Positions 61,375 to 64,000 of a stretch of 64,000 nt of DNA are shown piece after piece. How positions within the stretch are numbered: the stretch's first letter is position 1; every line of letters starts with the position of its first letter. The notes beneath the pieces were generated by a model. It worked only from the letters and a program-made list of their open reading frames with translations, was not told where the DNA came from and did no database searches. Source of the DNA: Bradyrhizobium sp. Tv2a-2 (GTDB taxonomy: Bacteria; Pseudomonadota; Alphaproteobacteria; Rhizobiales; Xanthobacteraceae). The translations under genes were made by a program, and so were the position numbers. The DNA is taken from positions 168-64,167 of the forward strand of contig NZ_AXAI01000013.1 in NCBI RefSeq assembly GCF_000472425.1. The letters run 5' to 3'.

Positions 61375-62769
61375 TCACGCGACCTTCGAGAGCGGGCGCG
61401 GCAGCTCGCCGAGATCCCAGAACAGGCCGGCCATGATGCCGAGCGCCTCCTCCGTCACCGAGAGCAGGATGTGCTCGTCGGGCGCGTGCTGCGAGCAGCC
61501 GGGATAGGAATGCGGCACCCAGATCGTCGGCAAGCCCAGCGTGTCGGAGAACACGTCGTTCGGCAGCGAACCGCCGAAATTCGGCAGCACGGCCGGCGGC
61601 TTTCCCGTGGTCTTCTGCAGGGACTCAGCGGCCCATTTGATCCAGGGGCTGTCGAAATCGGTACGCGACGCGGCAAAACGCTGCGCGCCCGTGACCTCGA
61701 TCATCGGAAAGCCCTTTGCGTGCAGATGATCGCGGATGGCTTCGATCATGTTGTCGACCTTGGTGCCGACCACGAAACGAAGCTGCAGCACGGCGCGGGC
61801 GCGTCCCGGAATGGCATTGGCGGGATTGTCGACGTTGCCGGATGAGATCGCCAGCACCTCCATCGTATTCCAGGCATAGAGCCGCTCCGCCGGGGAGAGG
61901 CCGTCTTCGCCCCAATTCTCCGACAGCGCGGGCTCATCGGCCGTGGGCTCGACCTTGACGTCGGCGAGCCAGCTGCGGATCTGGTTCGAAAGCCGCGGCG
62001 GCTTGAGCTGCTCCATCAGGAGCCGTCCGCGTCCGTCGATTAGGGTGGCGATCGCATTGGCCAGAATCGTCGCGGGGTTGGCGAGCACGCCGCCCCAATT
62101 GCCGGAGTGATGCCCGCCCTCGCGCAGATTCACGTCGAGATGGATGCGGTAGCCGCCGCGGCAGCCGAGGAACAGCGTCGGCCGGTCCGCCGACAGACGC
62201 GGCCCGTCGGAGGCAATCAAGAGGTCGGCTTTCAGCTCATCCTTCAGCGACGCGCAGACCGTGTTGAGATCGGGGGACGCGATCTCCTCGCCCATCTCGA
62301 TGATGAATTTGGCATTGAAGCCGAGCTTGCCGCCGCGCGCCGCGCGCACCGCGCGGAGCGCTGCGAGATTGATCGAATGCTGGCCCTTGTTGTCGGCAGT
62401 GCCGCGGCCATAGACGCGGTTGCCGACCGGCGTGGTCTGGAACGGATTCAAGCCGTTGCGCCATTCACCGACCATGCCGTCGACGACGTCGCCATGGCCG
62501 TAGGTCAGGACCGTCGGCGCGTCCGCACTCTCGATATGCTGGGCGACCAGGAACGGCGACTTGCCGCTCGGGGATTCGACCACCCGGCTCTCGAAATCGA
62601 GCTCGGCGAGAGCCGGCATCAGTTCCTTCTCGAGATAGGCCCGCAAGACATCGCCCCGTCCGGCATTCTGGCTTTCGGTCGGATAGGCCACGCGGCGATC
62701 GAGCTCGCGCAGGAAATCCCCGGAGCGAAACTGTTCTCGGACATGGGCGATGGCGTCGGTTCTGGTCAT
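61375..62769 (-). CDS. M20 family metallopeptidase
   Basis: 464 residues from MTRTDAIAHVREQF (the frame extends 5' but is non-coding). Metal ligands in LTYGHGDVVDG (His, Asp), RGTADNKGQHSINL (Asp), IEMGEEIASPD (catalytic Glu and metal Glu) and the final His in SQHAPDEHIL. Dipeptidase/deacylase-type M20 enzyme of the ArgE/DapE group. Convergent promoter region with the LLM monooxygenase gene on the other side; downstream partner is the MHS transporter. Confidence 0.88.
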   Translation of the reverse strand: MTRTDAIAHVREQFRSGDFLRELDRRVAYPTESQNAGRGDVLRAYLEKELMPALAELDFESRVVESPSGKSPFLVAQHIESADAPTVLTYGHGDVVDGMVGEWRNGLNPFQTTPVGNRVYGRGTADNKGQHSINLAALRAVRAARGGKLGFNAKFIIEMGEEIASPDLNTVCASLKDELKADLLIASDGPRLSADRPTLFLGCRGGYRIHLDVNLREGGHHSGNWGGVLANPATILANAIATLIDGRGRLLMEQLKPPRLSNQIRSWLADVKVEPTADEPALSENWGEDGLSPAERLYAWNTMEVLAISSGNVDNPANAIPGRARAVLQLRFVVGTKVDNMIEAIRDHLHAKGFPMIEVTGAQRFAASRTDFDSPWIKWAAESLQKTTGKPPAVLPNFGGSLPNDVFSDTLGLPTIWVPHSYPGCSQHAPDEHILLSVTEEALGIMAGLFWDLGELPRPLSKVA

Positions 62770-62922
62770 ATCTTTCCTTACTGAGGTCGTTCCGTAGGAC
62801 AACCGTATCGGCAGACGGCGGCGATCGGAAGTGGTGAATTTGCTGAGCAGATTTGGCTTGCCAAGCGCGATCAGCTGCAACAGTTTCGGCCGTCTCGGTG
62901 TCTCCTGCTTCGATAGGCTTCC

Positions 62923-64000
62923 ATGCCCAAAGAAATCCGGCTCAACGCCTTTGCCATGAACTGCGTGGCACATCAATCGCCGGGGCTGTGGACCCATCCG
63001 CGCGACCGCACCGCCGAATACAACCGCCTGCCCTATTGGCTCGATCTCGCCAGGACGCTGGAGCGCGGCCGCTTCGACGGGCTGTTCCTCGCCGACGTGC
63101 TGGGCGTCTACGACGTCTATGGCAACGGCCCCGATGCCGCGCTGCGTCACGCCACGCAGACGCCGGCAAACGAGCCGCTGCTGCTGATCTCGGCCATGGC
63201 TGCCGCGACAAACAATCTCGGCTTCGGGGTCACCAGCAATCTCTCCTTCGAGCCGCCCTACCCGTTCGCGCGGCGGATGTCGACGCTGGATCATCTGACC
63301 GATGGACGGATCGGCTGGAACGTCGTGACCGGCTATCTCGACAGCGCCGCGCGCGGCGCGGGCAAGGACAAGCAGACCGCGCATGACGACCGCTACGACA
63401 TCGCCGACGAATACATGGAAGTCGTCTACAAGCTGTGGGAAGGCAGCTGGGAGGACGATGCGGCGGTGCGCGATCGTATCAGGGGTATCTTCGCCGATCC
63501 TTCCAAGGTGCATCGCGTCACGCATGAGGGGAAGAATTATCGGCTCAACGCCATTCATCTGAGCGAGCCGTCGCCACAGCGGACCCCGGTGCTCTACCAG
63601 GCCGGCACCTCACCGCGCGGGCGGCAGTTCGCGGCGCAGCACGCAGAATGCGTGTTCATGTCGGGCCCGTCGGCCAAGGTGATCGGGCCGCGGGTGAAGG
63701 CGATCCGCGAGCTAGCGGCGGAATATGGCCGCGACCCGCGCGAAATCCTGATGTTCAGCATGTTCACGGTGATCCTCGGCCGCACGGAAGCGGAGGCCAA
63801 GGCGAAATATGAGGACTACCGCGCGCATATCAGTCCCGAGGGTGCGCTCACGCTGATGTCGGGCTGGACCGGCGTTGACTTCTCGACCTATGCGCTCGAC
63901 CAGGAGGTGCGTCATGTCACCAATGACGCCGGCCGCAGCGCAATGGACAACATCACCCGCGCCGATCCCGACCGCGTCTGGACCGTGCGCGAGGTCGCCC
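62923..64000 (+). CDS. LLM-class flavin-dependent monooxygenase (NtaA/SnaA/DszA type), 5' part
   Basis: At least 359 residues before the right edge. Begins MPKEIRLNAFAMNCVAHQSP, continues LFLADVLGVYDVYGNGPDAA, NLGFGVTSNLSFEPPYPFAR, GWNVVTGYLDSAARG and YQAGTSPRGRQFAAQHAECV, all hallmarks of the large flavin-dependent LLM family that oxidises sulfur or amine compounds (DszA, NtaA) with reduced FMN supplied by a separate reductase. Divergent from the M20/MHS pair. Truncated by the window end. Confidence 0.85.
   Translation, partial: MPKEIRLNAFAMNCVAHQSPGLWTHPRDRTAEYNRLPYWLDLARTLERGRFDGLFLADVLGVYDVYGNGPDAALRHATQTPANEPLLLISAMAAATNNLGFGVTSNLSFEPPYPFARRMSTLDHLTDGRIGWNVVTGYLDSAARGAGKDKQTAHDDRYDIADEYMEVVYKLWEGSWEDDAAVRDRIRGIFADPSKVHRVTHEGKNYRLNAIHLSEPSPQRTPVLYQAGTSPRGRQFAAQHAECVFMSGPSAKVIGPRVKAIRELAAEYGRDPREILMFSMFTVILGRTEAEAKAKYEDYRAHISPEGALTLMSGWTGVDFSTYALDQEVRHVTNDAGRSAMDNITRADPDRVWTVREVA

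Noticed and set aside
1..64000. CRISPR array, rRNA operon or complete tRNA gene
   Set aside because: No regularly spaced repeats of CRISPR size and no rRNA sequence seen; the only tRNA sequences are two 3' halves.

Overview
The window reads as a piece of a Bradyrhizobium chromosome (B. japonicum/diazoefficiens type). This rests on the cbb3 oxidase gene fixN with a FixK-type operator at the left edge, high-GC alphaproteobacterial coding, a minimalist PutA without a ribbon-helix-helix domain, and three copies of each of two palindromic intergenic repeat families that I associate with this genus. No database was searched; family names come from sequence motifs and recall.

Layout. (1) 1-430: 5' end of fixN (minus strand) and its FixK box. 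(2) About 430-7040: a lower-GC mosaic island. It holds the C-terminal stub of a ThiF/E1-like gene plus a DUF6527 gene (remnant of a ubiquitin-like conjugation operon), a tRNA-Met 3' half with its terminator, a small HTH gene, a tyrosine integrase, a tRNA-Val 3' half, a RelE/HigA-type toxin-antitoxin pair behind two palindromic operators, a frameshifted secreted-protein gene, and a 568-residue protein with an F-box-like segment. (3) 7.0-12.8 kb: small proteins, an acetolactate-synthase-like TPP enzyme, an L,D-transpeptidase coupled to a DUF2927 protein, and a patatin lipoprotein. (4) 13-24.4 kb: catabolic region with isovaleryl-CoA dehydrogenase, two tandem CYP153-like P450s, a two-subunit TPP decarboxylase, a LysR regulator divergent from an acyl-CoA dehydrogenase/CoA-transferase/MaoC-type hydratase operon, and benzoylformate decarboxylase. 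(5) 24.4-27.7 kb: orphan IS3 orfA-like gene, a small membrane protein, a CadC-like TPR regulator and a GNAT enzyme. (6) 27.7-37.8 kb: SDR, hemolysin III family protein, YcjX/YcjF pair, GT39 glycosyltransferase, a membrane ferredoxin-adenylate cyclase of CyaC type, sulfite dehydrogenase SorAB-like pair and a cold-shock protein. (7) 37.9-52.3 kb: PutA, a TPR protein, CoA-transferase plus GST, transporters, a c-heme-motif protein, a low-complexity membrane protein, a cNMP-binding/MBL pair and a second GST. (8) 52.8-64 kb: MFS permease, Tat-exported alpha/beta hydrolase, D-amino-acid transaminase, the gltIJKL ABC transporter, an M20 peptidase with an MHS symporter, and the 5' part of an LLM flavin monooxygenase.

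How it fits together. Most of the window is chromosomal accessory metabolism: CoA-thioester, alpha-keto-acid, aromatic and amino-acid catabolism with matching transporters. The left 7 kb is the structurally odd part. Two different tRNA halves lie 2.2 kb apart with a single integrase between them, so it looks like the scar of at least two integration events beside the fix locus. I see no CRISPR array, no rRNA and no complete tRNA.
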